Notes: generated from the letters alone by a model not told the origin. Positions 12,437-21,951 are shown, counted from the stretch's first letter. The stretch: 35,738 bases of DNA from Mastigamoeba balamuthi (GCA_902651635.1 CACRSC010000056.1:206347-242084), one strand, 5' to 3'. Made by a program: numbers and translations.

Positions 12437-12682
12437 GGCCCTCGCTTCTCTCTCGCTCTGTTCTCTCTCTGTTGTCTCTGTGTTCTGTGTTGCTGGGGGT
12501 GCTGCGATGTGGCACTGCGGTGGCGATGTGGCGTGGTCGCTCTGGGCTCGTCGGGCGCTGCTGCTGCTGCTGCTGCTGCCGATGCCGCGCTGATTGAAGT
12601 TGTCGTTGGGGTTCAAATTGCAGATTCCGCACGGCAGATTCTGTGCCCCCCGAATATCCCCGCCCACAGGATCTCTCGCGGA
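12437..12682. promoter_or_regulatory. Divergent promoter region, giant gene / USP gene
   Basis: About 246 bp lie between the start codon of the minus-strand giant gene and the gap before the USP fragment. It holds TCTCT-rich tracts near the giant gene start, a (CTG)n run at 12560-12579, and AATATCC at 12653-12659 on the plus strand. Because sequence is missing at 12683, the true size of this region is unknown. Confidence 0.4.
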
Positions 12683-12683
12683 N
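12683..12683. other. Unresolved base marking a likely sequence gap
   Basis: A single n. Directly after it the USP gene is already inside the catalytic domain (YQQQDAQEF), but the catalytic Cys box that should lie some 60-100 residues earlier is nowhere upstream. The n therefore probably stands for a gap of several hundred bases or a misjoin rather than one ambiguous base. Confidence 0.7.
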
Positions 12684-13840
12684 CGGGGCTACCAGCAGCA
12701 GGACGCGCAGGAGTTCCTCTGCTACCTCCTCGACCGCCTCCGCAGCGAGACGGCCGACTCGGCGGCCTCGCCCTCGGTCGTCAGCGCGCTCTTCGAGGGC
12801 GCCCTCGAGTCCCGCGTCGTCTGCAGGCGCTGCGGCCACGTCTCGAGCCGCTGCGAGAAGTTCCTCGACCTCGCCCTCGACATCCCGGGCACCGCGCCCC
12901 CCGCCCCCTCGGCCCCCTCGGCCGCCTCTGCCGCCGCCCCGCCGCCCAAGCGCAAGCCCGGCAGGCCCCGCAAGGTCGTCCCGCCGCCGCCGCCCCCGCA
13001 GCAGCAGCAGCAGCAGCAGCAGGGGGCGGGGGCGCGAGCGAGGCGGCCGCGCTGGAGGACTGCCTGCGGAGCTTCACGGCGGAGGAGGCGCTCGACGGCG
13101 GGGCGTACGAGTGCGAGGGCTGCGGGCGGCGCGTGGCGGCGGCCAAGCAGCTGCTGCTGCAGGGGGCGGGGCTGCCGCGGGTGCTGTGCGCGGTGCTCAA
13201 GCGGTTCAACTGCCCGATGCCCACGCGGGGCGCGTGCTACAAGGTCACGCGGCCCGTGCGCGTGCCGCTGGTGCTCGACGTGGCGCCCTTCTGCAGCGGC
13301 GCCGCGGGGCGCCAGACGAGGTACGGCCTGCGCTCGCTCGTCTGCCACTACGGCTCGCGCCTCGTGACGGGCCACTACACGGCCTTCTGCTGCGACGCCC
13401 CCGGCAGCGGCAGCAGCGGCGAGTGGGCGCACTTCAACGACAGCGCCGTCTCGGCCGTCTCGGCCGAGCAGGTGCTCGCAGAGGCCACGGCCAACGGCTA
13501 CATCTTCTTCTACCAGCTCCTCGAGGGCCCCCCCGACGTCCAGGTCGTCGCCGGTGAGCCTGTGCCCCCGCAGCTCTCGGACGACGACGACGACGACGCC
13601 CCCGGCTCCGCCGTGTCCCCCGCGCAGCCGCGGCCGCCAGAGCCGAGTGCCGGCGCCCCCGCGAGTGCTGCCGCGACTGGGAAGCAGGAGGCGCCCGGCG
13701 CTGCCCGAGGCGGCGCTGGCGAGGGCGAGGGCGAGGGCGGGGGAGAGGCGAGCGAGAGCAGCAGGGGCAAGCGGGCGCAGCAGCCGCCGCCAGCATCGCC
13801 CCTGCCGCTCTCGTCACGGAGAAAGCGCAGGCGAATGTGA
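12684..13840 (+). CDS. Ubiquitin-specific protease (C19), N-terminus missing, frameshift inside
   Basis: The catalytic domain of a USP-type deubiquitinase, which hydrolyses ubiquitin isopeptide bonds. Visible parts: the YQQQDAQEF box at the start, a four-Cys zinc ribbon (CRRC...YECEGC), and the His box (HYGSRLVTGHYTAF followed by WAHFNDS and GYIFFYQLL). The Cys box is lost in the gap at 12683. Between the ribbon halves is an insert with an AT-hook-like KPGRPRK motif, a proline run and a polyglutamine run. The reading frame changes near 13018-13045, within CAG repeats and two runs of five G; no GT-AG pair could explain it, and one missing G would restore continuity. A sequencing error is therefore more likely than a true break. 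After the domain comes an acidic and low-complexity tail ending in basic residues (possible nuclear signal). The AT-hook suggests a nuclear role (inference). Confidence 0.82.
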
Positions 13841-14170
13841 GCGCACGGCCAGAATCGATCAAGAGGACACAAACACTACCAGACTCGCTCCGTCTCGCCT
13901 CGCGCTGCCTCTGTTTTGCTGTGCTGTGCCTTCACTCTGATTCAAGCCAGGGTCGTGCTGTTGCCGCAGCACACGTGCCGAGAGAGTCCGTGGGGCAGCC
14001 AGCAGCGGGCTCCTCTGCAGATGGCCGGGTGGCAACGCCGGCTGCGCTCAGCAGGCAGTTGGCCAGTGGCGTTGGCCCACTCCCCCAAATCAGTTTTTGT
14101 GCCGCGTCTGTCTGTGTTGCGCTGTTTGCTCCGTGTCTGTTGAGCGAGTCCCGCTGCGCACTGCTTACTG
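13841..14170. other. Intergenic region between two convergent genes
   Basis: This stretch of about 330 bp separates the USP stop from the stop of the first flavodoxin-ferredoxin gene. It should hold both 3' untranslated regions. GC content falls somewhat and T-rich patches appear. I see no RNA gene, no clear hairpin and no convincing additional exon. Confidence 0.6.
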
Positions 14171-15074
14171 TCACCAACGCCCCTGTTGGGCCAAGTCGCT
14201 GGTGGCGCACAGAGCGCGCGACAGCCGGTACTGGCGCGTGCTCACAACGGGCGCCTGTTGTCCGCCTTCCTGGGGAGCCAGTGCCCCGTGGGAGCACGCC
14301 TGCCCGCAGAGGCCGCACGTGGCGCACTGGTCGGCGCCCAGGGTCTCTCTGGCCCTGCCGTCTGCCCCGAACGGCGACACCGAGTGGGAGGCCGGCGAGG
14401 CCCCCGCAGGGATGGGCTGCGCCGCGCTGCCAGCCCTCAGCTGCGCCGCAATGGAGCGCACGAACTGGAAGGGCTTGCTGCCCCACTGCTCTTGCGGCGT
14501 GCCCGACACAGGCGCCCACTCTCCGTTGTTGGAGGGCGCACGCACGAGCAGAGTCCCCACGACGACGGCACCCTTGCGCGAGAGACCGCCAGCCGTGCTG
14601 TGCAGCAGCGCGCCCTCGAGCGTTCCAGCACAGCCGAAGACAAAGGCGGGCTTGCCTGCGTTGCGTTGAGTTAAGTATGTTGAGCTTCGCTGCCGCTCGT
14701 CTGAGTGTCGTGCGCAGCGCACCTCGCACGAGGTTGGCGGGGATGCTCTCGATGACGTGGCGCAACTTGGAGGGCTCGCGCCAGAAGTACGCGAGGCCGC
14801 CCACCGCGATGGCGTCGCAGTGCGCAGCGGCCTCAGCGGCAGCCTCGTACTCGGCGCCGCCCGCGGGCCCCGTGACGTCCACGGCGGTGGCCTCAAGGTG
14901 CTCGCTGACGAGGGCGTCGCGCAGCAGCAGGGCCAGGCGCCTCGTGTTGCCTGCGAGGCTCATGTAGAGGAGGGCCACCCGCGGCCTCGCTGCGCTGTTG
15001 GCGCTGCAGAGGGCTCTCTGCGCCTCGGCCTCGCTGCTGTTGCTTCTGCTGCTGCTGCTGCTGCTGCTGGCCAT
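14171..15074 (-). CDS. Flavodoxin/4Fe-4S protein, paralogue 1, second cluster lost
   Basis: Two exons, 15074-14723 and 14655-14171, give 278 aa; the 67-bp intron starts with GTGCGC. An N-terminal flavodoxin-like domain (residues about 31-205) is followed by a ferredoxin-like tail. The phosphate-binding loop reads SLAGNT, where the usual pattern, and the sister copy, have SLTGNT. One CxxCxxCxxxC motif is present (C228, C231, C234, C238), but the second motif found in the neighbour is missing through a deletion of about 28 residues and the tail has diverged. The N-terminus has a polyserine run made by CTG/CAG-type repeats. In an anaerobe such proteins are thought to shuttle electrons between ferredoxin-linked enzymes. 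This copy may be decaying or specialised; the frame remains open. It lies 3' of a close paralogue in the same orientation. Confidence 0.85.
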
Positions 15075-15694
15075 CTATCTCGTCTGCAGTGCACAAAGTA
15101 GAAGTGAGAGGGGAGGGCTGCCAGGTGCAGTGCAATCACGTGGCGGAGGGCGGCGGGATCGCAACAACGTCAACAATCCTTGCGGTCTGTTGTGTATTTC
15201 CGCCTAATTCGCAGAATCCATGTCGGTACGGTTCGAATACGCGTGTATTCCAAGGCATGGAAAGTGCATTGCCGCCTCGGCGATCCCAGCCTCTCCGAGT
15301 CACTGCGGCACTGTTCAAATGCTCATACCCGCGTACCCTGCTCGCAGGTCGGTCGCGGATCCATGGCTCTCGCCCGCTGTAGTTGCTCGTTGCAGCCGCG
15401 CGACAAGTTAACAGAGGTGCAGCACACGCGGCTCACAATTGTTGAGCCCCTACTGCTCCACCCGCACAACCACCGCACCGATCCCTTGTTTCCGAAAGCC
15501 GGTCGCGATGTGCATCCTGTGTGGCCATCAGCACCTCACAGCGGCGCAGCCCCGACGCCCTGTTGAAGCAGCAGCAGTGCGCACCCGAGGCTCTCAGAAC
15601 AAATAGAACCCTGAACAACAGACATTCGTATTGCAGAGGGGGAATAAGAACTGCAGCACATTTGGCCCTTGTTATTGATAGACCAGCCCAGCGC
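15075..15694. other. Intergenic spacer between the tandem paralogues
   Basis: About 620 bp, noticeably lower in GC than the flanking genes. It should contain the promoter of paralogue 1 and the 3' end of paralogue 2. A short inverted repeat, GAATAC-GCGT-GTATTC, lies at 15235-15250. A GGTTCGAAT string just before it resembles a tRNA B box, but no arms fold around it. No coding frame is convincing. Confidence 0.55.
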
Positions 15695-16686
15695 TCACTG
15701 TGCCTGTGCCTGCTGCGCACTGCTGCTGGCGACGTTCCTGGTGGCGAAGTCACCGTCGACGCAGACGTCGGGGGAGAACTGGTAGCGGCGCTTGCCCCTC
15801 GTGGAGGGGCTGGCGATGGCCCCCTTGGGGCAGCTGTTGATGCACCTGCAGCACCCCACGCACGCCTGCTCGTCCCACACGGGCAGCCCACCCTCCTCGA
15901 TGGCCAGCGCCCCGTGGGGGCACCTGCGCGCGCAGAGGCCGCACTTGATGCACTGGTCGGGGTCCACGGTGACAGGGCCCAGCCAGCTCCTCGCCCTCGC
16001 GTCTGTCCCGAACCACGACACTACGCGCGCTGCCAGCGACGCCCGCACCGTCACGGGCTGCGCCGCGCTGCCGGCCCTCAGCTGCGCTGCGATGGAGCGG
16101 ACGAACTGGGCGGGCTTGCTGCGCTCGCTGCTGCCCCACTCGGTCCGCGTGCCCGCCGGTGGCGCCCACACTGAGTAGTTGGGCGGCGCGTACACGACCA
16201 GCGACCCCACGACGATGGCGCCCTTGCGCGACAGGGCCTCGGCCAGGTTCTGCAGCAGCATGACCTCGTGCCCGCCCGCCGTGCCGAAGACGAAGGCGGG
16301 CTTGCCTGCGTTGCGTTGAGTTAGTGACCCGTTGAGCCTCGCTGCCGCTCGTCTGAGTGTCGTGCACAGCACAGCGCACCTCGCACGAGGTTGGCGGGGA
16401 TGCTCTCGATGACGTGGCGCAGCTTGGAGGGCTCGCGCCAGAAGTACGCGAGGCCGCCCACCGCGATGGCGTCGCAGTGCGCAGCGGCCTCAGCGGCAGC
16501 CTCGTACTCGGCGCCGCCCGCGGGGCCCGTGACGTCCACGGCGGTGGCCTCAAAGTGCTCGCTGGCGAGGGCGTCGCGCAGGAGCTCCGCCACGTGCTTG
16601 GTGTTGCCCGTGAGGCTCATGTAGAGGAGGGCCACCCGCGGCCTCGCTGCGCTGTCTGTCGGCTGTGCGTCGCTGCTGCTGGCCAT
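15695..16686 (-). CDS. Flavodoxin/2x[4Fe-4S] ferredoxin fusion protein, paralogue 2
   Basis: Two exons, 16686-16380 and 16305-15695, give 305 aa; the 74-bp intron begins GTGCGC and ends CGCAG, splitting a Gly codon. Residues about 17-190 form a flavodoxin-like domain with a proper FMN phosphate loop (SLTGNT) and a conserved GGLAYFWREP segment. The C-terminal domain carries two complete CxxCxxCxxxCP motifs: C221/C224/C227/C231 and C251/C254/C257/C261. This is the EFR1-type architecture (flavodoxin plus bacterial-type ferredoxin) common in anaerobic bacteria and anaerobic protists. It should bind FMN and two 4Fe-4S clusters and act in low-potential electron transfer; the partner enzyme cannot be read from context. 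No organelle targeting peptide is obvious, so it is probably cytosolic. The start was chosen because it is the only ATG giving the complete flavodoxin fold. Confidence 0.9.
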
Positions 16687-17593
16687 CGGTCACTTGCTGC
16701 TCTGCTGTCCTCGTGGTCGGAGAGAAATAACAGAGTGAAGGGGTGCGCTGTGGCGGATCTGGTACGTGGATGGCAGACGTCAGCAATCCACGGGTTTCTG
16801 CTCGGTGCACTTGGGCTACCCACCTGCAGGCATTGCAGTGGCGGAAAATGCACAGCTGCCACGCCGCGATTGCGTGCTCAGTCGCCGCGGCCCCGCATGT
16901 CCGGAGCAGATGGAGCCCTGATAGCGCCGACCCCGCGGGGCTCTTCTGAGGCGGGTGCTCGTTCGGCCAGCACATTGACGGAGCCGGATTTCAGCGACTG
17001 GACTGCGCTGCAGTGCGACTCGCTGTCCTCCATCAGCAGAGCTCTGCCTCGTCCGCAGCATCGAGTGCCACCAGTGGGCCACGACACCTTGGAGCATGCT
17101 GCGCCCCACGCGCTCCTTTGCCGGGGTTGACGTCGTCGCTGGCAGTACAAAGCAGGGGCGAACTGATGCTTGCGCGTGCCTCACAGGCGTGGCCCGTACC
17201 GCCATAGGCCTGGCTGTGCTGCCGGCCCACAGCCTCCCGACGACATAGGCGATGCCGTCGGTCCCGGAGACACGGATCTCTACGTGGTTCGAGCTGCCCT
17301 CGAAGCGAGAGTACGTATCTCGCCTGTAGGCCCCTGAACGGCGTCGACGATGCCAGCTTCACAGACACCGGCGATAGAACGGAGTACGCCGACGAGGGCA
17401 TCCCAGCGCGTTCATCTGTTGCTGCGCCTGAAGCACGAGCTGCTGTCGCGAGAACGGGAGTCCCTTCCTCGCTCGTTGCGGCGCCGCTGCCAGAGCCAGA
17501 GCTGGACACAAGCGGGCGGACGCAGAGAAGGAACGCGGGGCTTGGGCCAGGAACGACGGGGAAGCTAGTTGTCTCACGGGGTGTTTGCGCTCA
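16687..17593. other. Gene-poor stretch with one weak candidate gene
   Basis: About 900 bp of moderate GC between the flavodoxin-ferredoxin start and the MKT1-like stop. Apart from the candidate at 16816-17415 described separately, short open frames on both strands show no family character. The promoter of the flavodoxin-ferredoxin gene must lie near 16690-16800; it has an AGAAATAACAGAG patch but no AATATC[CT] motif. Confidence 0.5.
16816..17415 (-). CDS. Hypothetical two-exon protein (uncertain)
   Basis: I do not recognise a family. An ATG at 17415 opens an exon ending at 17369 (donor GTGTCT), which joins in phase to a frame from 17323 (acceptor CCTACAG) to a stop at 16816, giving 184 aa with a 45-bp intron. 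The joined section, from FYRR through RDTYSRFEGSSNHVEIRV and TDGIAYVVGRLW, has protein-like amino-acid balance, unlike the Arg/Pro-rich shadow frames common here. It may be the start of a small gene, part of a larger one with more introns, or a relic. Confidence 0.25.
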
Positions 17594-20467
17594 TCAGTGC
17601 GAGACCCTCGCGTGCTCGTAGGCCTCGGCGAGGGTGGGCACGCTGGCACAGACGCTGGCCAGCAGGGCGTTGGCCTGCACAAAGTCGGTGGCGACGGTGG
17701 ACTCGACGAGGCCGTGGCCGCACAGCACCTGCGCCATCGTCAGCACGCCGAACCAGAAGCGGATGCCGCGGCCCAGGTCCCCCAAGAGGTCCGCGGGCGA
17801 CTCCCCGAACGCGGCCGCCAGCTTCTCCTGCACCTGCCCGCCCTCGCTGCTGCTCGCGTGGATCATGCAGAGCTCGCGGACGGCCAGCCCCAGCCCCGTG
17901 TTCCTCTCCAGCCCAAAGGGCAGCCTGTGCGTGCGAGCGCGGGTCAGTCGCGTGCCGTGCCGGGAGGTCGGGGGCAGCGGGCGCGGGCGCACTTGGAGGA
18001 GATGGTGGCGTAGTCGGTGAGCGCGAGGCTGATCCTGCGGCGCAGCACAAACGAGACGAGCAGCATCTCGAAGAGGTCGCGCAGCGTGTCGCAGAAAGCC
18101 CCCACGATGCAGTGGAACGCCGTGAGGTCAAAGTCGATGGGCCCCGACCACGCTACCCCCTGGCCCACTGTGAGCACGGCAGCGGCGGCGGCGGCAGCGG
18201 AGGCAGGGGAGACGTGCCTTGAAGCGCATGGGGAGGAGGCTGAAGACGCGCGAGAGCAGGCGGACCTCGCGCGGTACGGCGCTGTCGTACGCGTTCGAGG
18301 GCGCGTGCAGCGCCTTGAGGGGCTCCGCGCTGAGGTAGCCCGCGTGCAGCAGCTCCAGCGCCACCAGCAGCTGCTCGGCGCTCTCCACGTGCCGCTTGCC
18401 CAGCGCCTCTGCGAGCACCGTCCCCACGGCCGTCAGCCTGCCGTCCTCTCCGCTGATGTGGTCCATCACTGCGCGCGCTCTGTGTCAGTCGCGTGCCCCT
18501 GCCAGCGCCTTGCCCGACGCACTGACGAGGCCCTGCGTCAGCGTGTACACGAGCGCCGGCTTGATGTGCGTGATGGGCTCGATCCTCGCGTGGGGCGCCA
18601 CGTAGTCGATGAACACCTGCTGCTGCTGCTGCTGCCCCTGCTGCTGGGCTGCCCTGGCGTCGGCAGCGGCGACCTTGCGCGCCTGGGCCTGCAGCACAAA
18701 GGCGAGGTCGACCTCTGCGCGGGAGACGGCGGCGAGCTCTGCGTCGATGTCGGCCTCGCCCATGACGCGCATGTCGGGGGGCACGTCGTCGGGCGAGTGG
18801 GCGAGAGGGGCGGGCTCCTCCGAGCACCAGCTCGTGTAGGTGACGGAGACGCCCTGCAGCTGCTTGCACAGAGCGCTCGTCAGCGTGCCCAGCGTCTTGC
18901 CCCGCAGCCCCAGCAGCTCGGCCACGAGCCCCCGGTACTCCTCCGTGTCGGCCACGGGGACGCCGTCGTAGAGCGCCCCCGTCACGAGGTAGTTGGGCAC
19001 GCGCGGCGACACGACGCCCGCGAAGAGCAGGAACATCAGCTCGTGCGGCAGCATCGGCCCCACGACCTCCCCCAGGTCATCGGGGCTCGTCTCCTTCTGC
19101 AGCGGCTCGCAGCACTGCGCGGCACGCGACGGGAGGGCAGGGGGCCAGCGCCGTCAGCAGCGCGGGGCCGCGGGCAAGGAGCAAGGGGGGGAGCGCACGC
19201 CGCCGAGCGTGAAGACGGGGTGGTGCTTGATGAGGGCCACCGAGCGCATGAAGGAGCTGTAGTGGCCCGCCGTCACCTTCTGCGTGTGCGGCTCGTTGCT
19301 CACTGCGAGGGTGCGGGTGAGAGTGAGGGAGAGAGCGCAGGGCAGGGCAGGGGGCGGAGACTCACGGGAGCTGAGGACGCCCCTGCCCGAGCGGGACTGG
19401 CGGATGCTGCTGAGGGCCCAGCGGAAGGACTGGCGCGGGGGCATGACGGGGATGAGCTCAGTGACGTCCGTGCCAGCGAGGACGCAGGCGTCGAGGAGCT
19501 GCTCGTGGCTGATGTTGTAGTCGCGGACCAGCGCCACGGCGTCGACCCACTCAAAGACCCCGCGCTCCGCGTCGAGCGCCACCACCACGCGCCCCGCCCC
19601 GAACATGGCCGCCTCGGCCCCGCTCAGCACCGGGGCCCCGTGCTGCTGCCCCATGGCCGCCGCCTGCGCCACCGCCAGCCGCGGCGCCCGCACGCACGCC
19701 ACGCCGCAGGACCGCGCAGCGCCCGCCAGCGCCTCCTGCAGCTCCCGCACCCCCGCCAGCGTGCACCCCGCCGGCCACGGCGCCCCCGGGGCCCCCCCCG
19801 ACGGGGACGACGGCGCGCTGGCCCCCGCGGCCCCCGCGGCCCCCCCGGCGCCCGCGCAGGACCACGCGTGGTAGCAGTAGGCCTGCAGCTGCTGGCGCCC
19901 CTCGTCGGCCTCGCCCGCCCCCAGGGCCTCCCACGCGCGCGCTGCGCTGGCCGCCCCCTGCGTCGCCCCCGCCAGCCGCCGCAGCTGCGCCGCTGCCGAC
20001 GCCGCCGCTGGCACCTCGAGGCCCGGCAGCACCACCACGGGGCGCGCGCCCGCCGACACGAGGCACGCGAGGTCGCGGGCAGCGGCCCCCGCCACCCAGG
20101 GCCACGAGCCCAGCGCTGCCCCCGCAAACTGCCACGCCGGCGCTGGCGCACGCACCCCCTGCCGCGGCGTGCTGGCCGGCGACGACGCCGTCGACGACGA
20201 CGCCCCCTGCTGCTGCTGCCCCTGCTGCTGCCCCTGCTGCTGCTGCTGCTGGAGGGAGCGGGGCTGCGGCGAGTGTCAGAGAGTGTGAGAGAGCGAGAGA
20301 GCGAGAGGAGGAAGGAGGAGGAGAGCAGGGCGGGCCTGGAGCTGGAGGAGGGCGAGGAGCCAGTGGGCGGCGTCGATGGGGAGGACGACGCCGCGCAGCT
20401 CCCGGACGGGGGAGGTGCGCAGGAGCCTGCGCTCCCCCAGGAACTCGTGGAAGCCCTTGACCGACAT
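17594..20467 (-). CDS. MKT1: MKT1-like protein (XPG-fold pseudo-nuclease, post-transcriptional regulator)
   Basis: Seven exons: 20467-20336, 20263-19366, 19302-19199, 19114-18523, 18468-18214, 18167-17993 and 17924-17594. All phases agree and the product is 828 aa, against 830 for yeast Mkt1. The N-terminus (MSVKGFHEFLGE, then LPIDAAHWL) is that of XPG/FEN nucleases. The XPG-I region is recognisable (VRAPRLAVAQ, then SGAEAAMFGAG), but the acidic catalytic residues (E-A in the helix and D-x-D after Ser) are replaced, as expected for a nuclease-dead Mkt1. The helix-hairpin part keeps the YNISHEQLLDACVLAGTD segment. In yeast and trypanosomes MKT1 works with Pbp1 (ataxin-2 family) on mRNA stability and translation. 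A Gln/Ser-rich insert separates exon 1 from the rest. Intron 1 needs a GC donor. It is divergent from PEX2 across 274 bp. Confidence 0.75.
20264..20335 (-). other. GC-AG intron in the MKT1-like gene
   Basis: On the minus strand the exon ends in CAG and the intron starts GCCCGC and ends CGCCGCAG. There is no GT between the conserved IDAAHW residues and the acceptor, and the frame runs into a stop if unspliced. Both sides are phase 0. Confidence 0.75.
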
Positions 20468-20741
20468 CTCTCTCTCTCTGGCAGGTGGCCTCTTCTCTTC
20501 TCTCTTGTCTCGCTGGTCGCTCTGCTGTCTGCTGTCGCTGGGCGCTGCGCCACGGCCGCTCTCGCTATGGCTCTGGGCTCGTTTGTTGTTAACCACCGCC
20601 CCTCAGAATATCTCCTCACCCCCTCCATCCCCCCTCAAAATATCTGCATCCCCCCCGCTCACAGTCACAGTCACTCGGTACGCAGCACAGTCACACCGCA
20701 GCCCTCGCTCACACGCAGCCGCACGCAGCCCGCAGCACGCG
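20468..20741. promoter_or_regulatory. Bidirectional promoter, MKT1-like / PEX2-like
   Basis: The 274 bp between two divergent start codons must contain both promoters. Two copies of the recurring motif face PEX2: AATATCT at 20607-20613 and at 20639-20645, about 135 and 103 bp before its ATG. The second copy lies in AAAATATCT. C-rich tracts follow each copy. Near the MKT1 start there is a TCTCTCTCTC tract. Confidence 0.45.
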
Positions 20742-21797
20742 ATGGACGACCTCCCTGCCCTCCGCACCGAGTGGGAGCGCGAGTGGGCGCGCCCCTCCCA
20801 GGCCCTCGCCGCCTTTGCAGCGCAGAGCCGGGGCCCTCTCTCCGCCTCTCTCCCAGCCCCAGCCCCTGCCCCGGCCTCAGCCTCGGCTGCCCTCGCCTCT
20901 GCCGCTGCCGCTGCTGCGCTCGCTGCGGGGGCCCCAGCGCCCCGCGTGAGCCAGCTGGACGCCCTGGCCCTCGACGCCCAGCTGGCGGCCCTCGTGGGCG
21001 ACGCCCTGGCCCGCGCCCTCGCCCCCGTGCTGCCGGGGCTCAGCGCCGCCCAGCCCGAGGTGGGGGCCCTGGGCGCAGCCCTCGTCTGGGCCGCCACGAC
21101 GCTCGCGCGGGGCAACTCGTACGGCGCCGAGCTCCAGAACATCTGCCCCGCCGCCCCCCTCGGCCTCGGCCGCAGGCTCGCCGCCGGCCTCGTCGCAGTC
21201 GCCGCCCCCTGGGCCCTCGCCCGCGCGGCGGCCCTGGGCGGCCCCCTGGGGCGCTGGGCCGCGCGGCTCGAGGGGGCGGGGCGCGTGGCGGCGGCGCTCA
21301 ACGCGGGGGTGTTCCTGCTGCGGGGCGCCTACGCGAGCCTCGCCCTCCGCGCCCTCGGCCAGCGCATGCGCGTCGCAGACCCCGCCCTCCGCAGGCGCCT
21401 CCTCCACGGCCCCATGCGCGCCCAGCTCCTCTGGGAGGCCCTCACCGGCCTCGCCCTCGCCGCCGCCCCGCTGGCCGCCTCGGCCCCCCTCCGCCGCGCC
21501 CTCGCCCGCGCCGCCGCCCCGCTGCTCCGCCTGCTCCGCGCTGCCCCCAAGCGCAGCCCCGCCGAGGCCCCTGCCGAGGACGAGGCCGCGGGGGCGCTGC
21601 GCTGCTGCGTGTGCGGGGCGGCCCCCGCGCAGACGCCCCACAGGGCAGAGGCGTGCGGGCGGCACGCGGGGTGCTACCACTGCCTCTGGGCGCTGCGCGA
21701 GGCCGACGGCGACGCCTTCGCGTGCCCCGCCTGCCAGCGCCCCTCGCCCCGCGGCATCGTCCGCTGCTCCCCCTACGCCCCCGCCCCCGCCTTCTGA
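20742..21797 (+). CDS. PEX2: Peroxisome biogenesis factor 2-like RING peroxin
   Basis: An intronless frame of 351 aa. After a variable N-terminus, residues from about 68 read RVSQLDALALDAQL, the signature opening of PEX2, followed by PGL...PEV, an aromatic/Trp helix, and GNSYGAELQNI. This matches the order in PEX2 proteins. Hydrophobic Ala/Leu stretches in the middle are compatible with the membrane segments of the Pex2/Pex12 domain, and MRAQLLWEALTGL matches the conserved pre-RING helix. A C3HC4 RING follows: C288, C291, C305, H308, C311, C314, C328, C331. PEX2, PEX10 and PEX12 form the peroxisomal ubiquitin ligase that modifies the PEX5 import receptor. PEX10 or PEX12 are less likely, given the QLDALAL motif and the complete RING. 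The ATG was chosen because it is the first one after the divergent promoter. Confidence 0.82.
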   Translation: MDDLPALRTEWEREWARPSQALAAFAAQSRGPLSASLPAPAPAPASASAALASAAAAAALAAGAPAPRVSQLDALALDAQLAALVGDALARALAPVLPGLSAAQPEVGALGAALVWAATTLARGNSYGAELQNICPAAPLGLGRRLAAGLVAVAAPWALARAAALGGPLGRWAARLEGAGRVAAALNAGVFLLRGAYASLALRALGQRMRVADPALRRRLLHGPMRAQLLWEALTGLALAAAPLAASAPLRRALARAAAPLLRLLRAAPKRSPAEAPAEDEAAGALRCCVCGAAPAQTPHRAEACGRHAGCYHCLWALREADGDAFACPACQRPSPRGIVRCSPYAPAPAF

Positions 21798-21951
21798 CCC
21801 GCCCCGCTCCCTCGCCCCGCGGCAATGCTGAGATCGCCCCCCCAGTGGCCCCCGGCCATCGGCCCCCGCCTGCCTGCCCACTGCTGTCTCGGCTCACACC
21901 TCCCCCGGGAGGCCTCTCGTCTCGAAATGAACGCTGTTATGATCGGAATAA

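Noticed and set aside
12990-13045. An intron as the explanation for the USP frame change.
   Set aside because: There is no donor and acceptor pair of plausible spacing between the last in-frame and first in-frame codons; a single-base indel fits better.
15220-15260. A GGTTCGAAT string resembling a tRNA T-loop/B box.
   Set aside because: The bases on either side do not pair as a T stem, and no acceptor or anticodon arm can be built around it on either strand.
18469-18522. A fifth GC-AG intron in the MKT1-like gene.
   Set aside because: A GTGCGT donor at 18522 in the correct phase explains the junction, so a GC donor is not needed.
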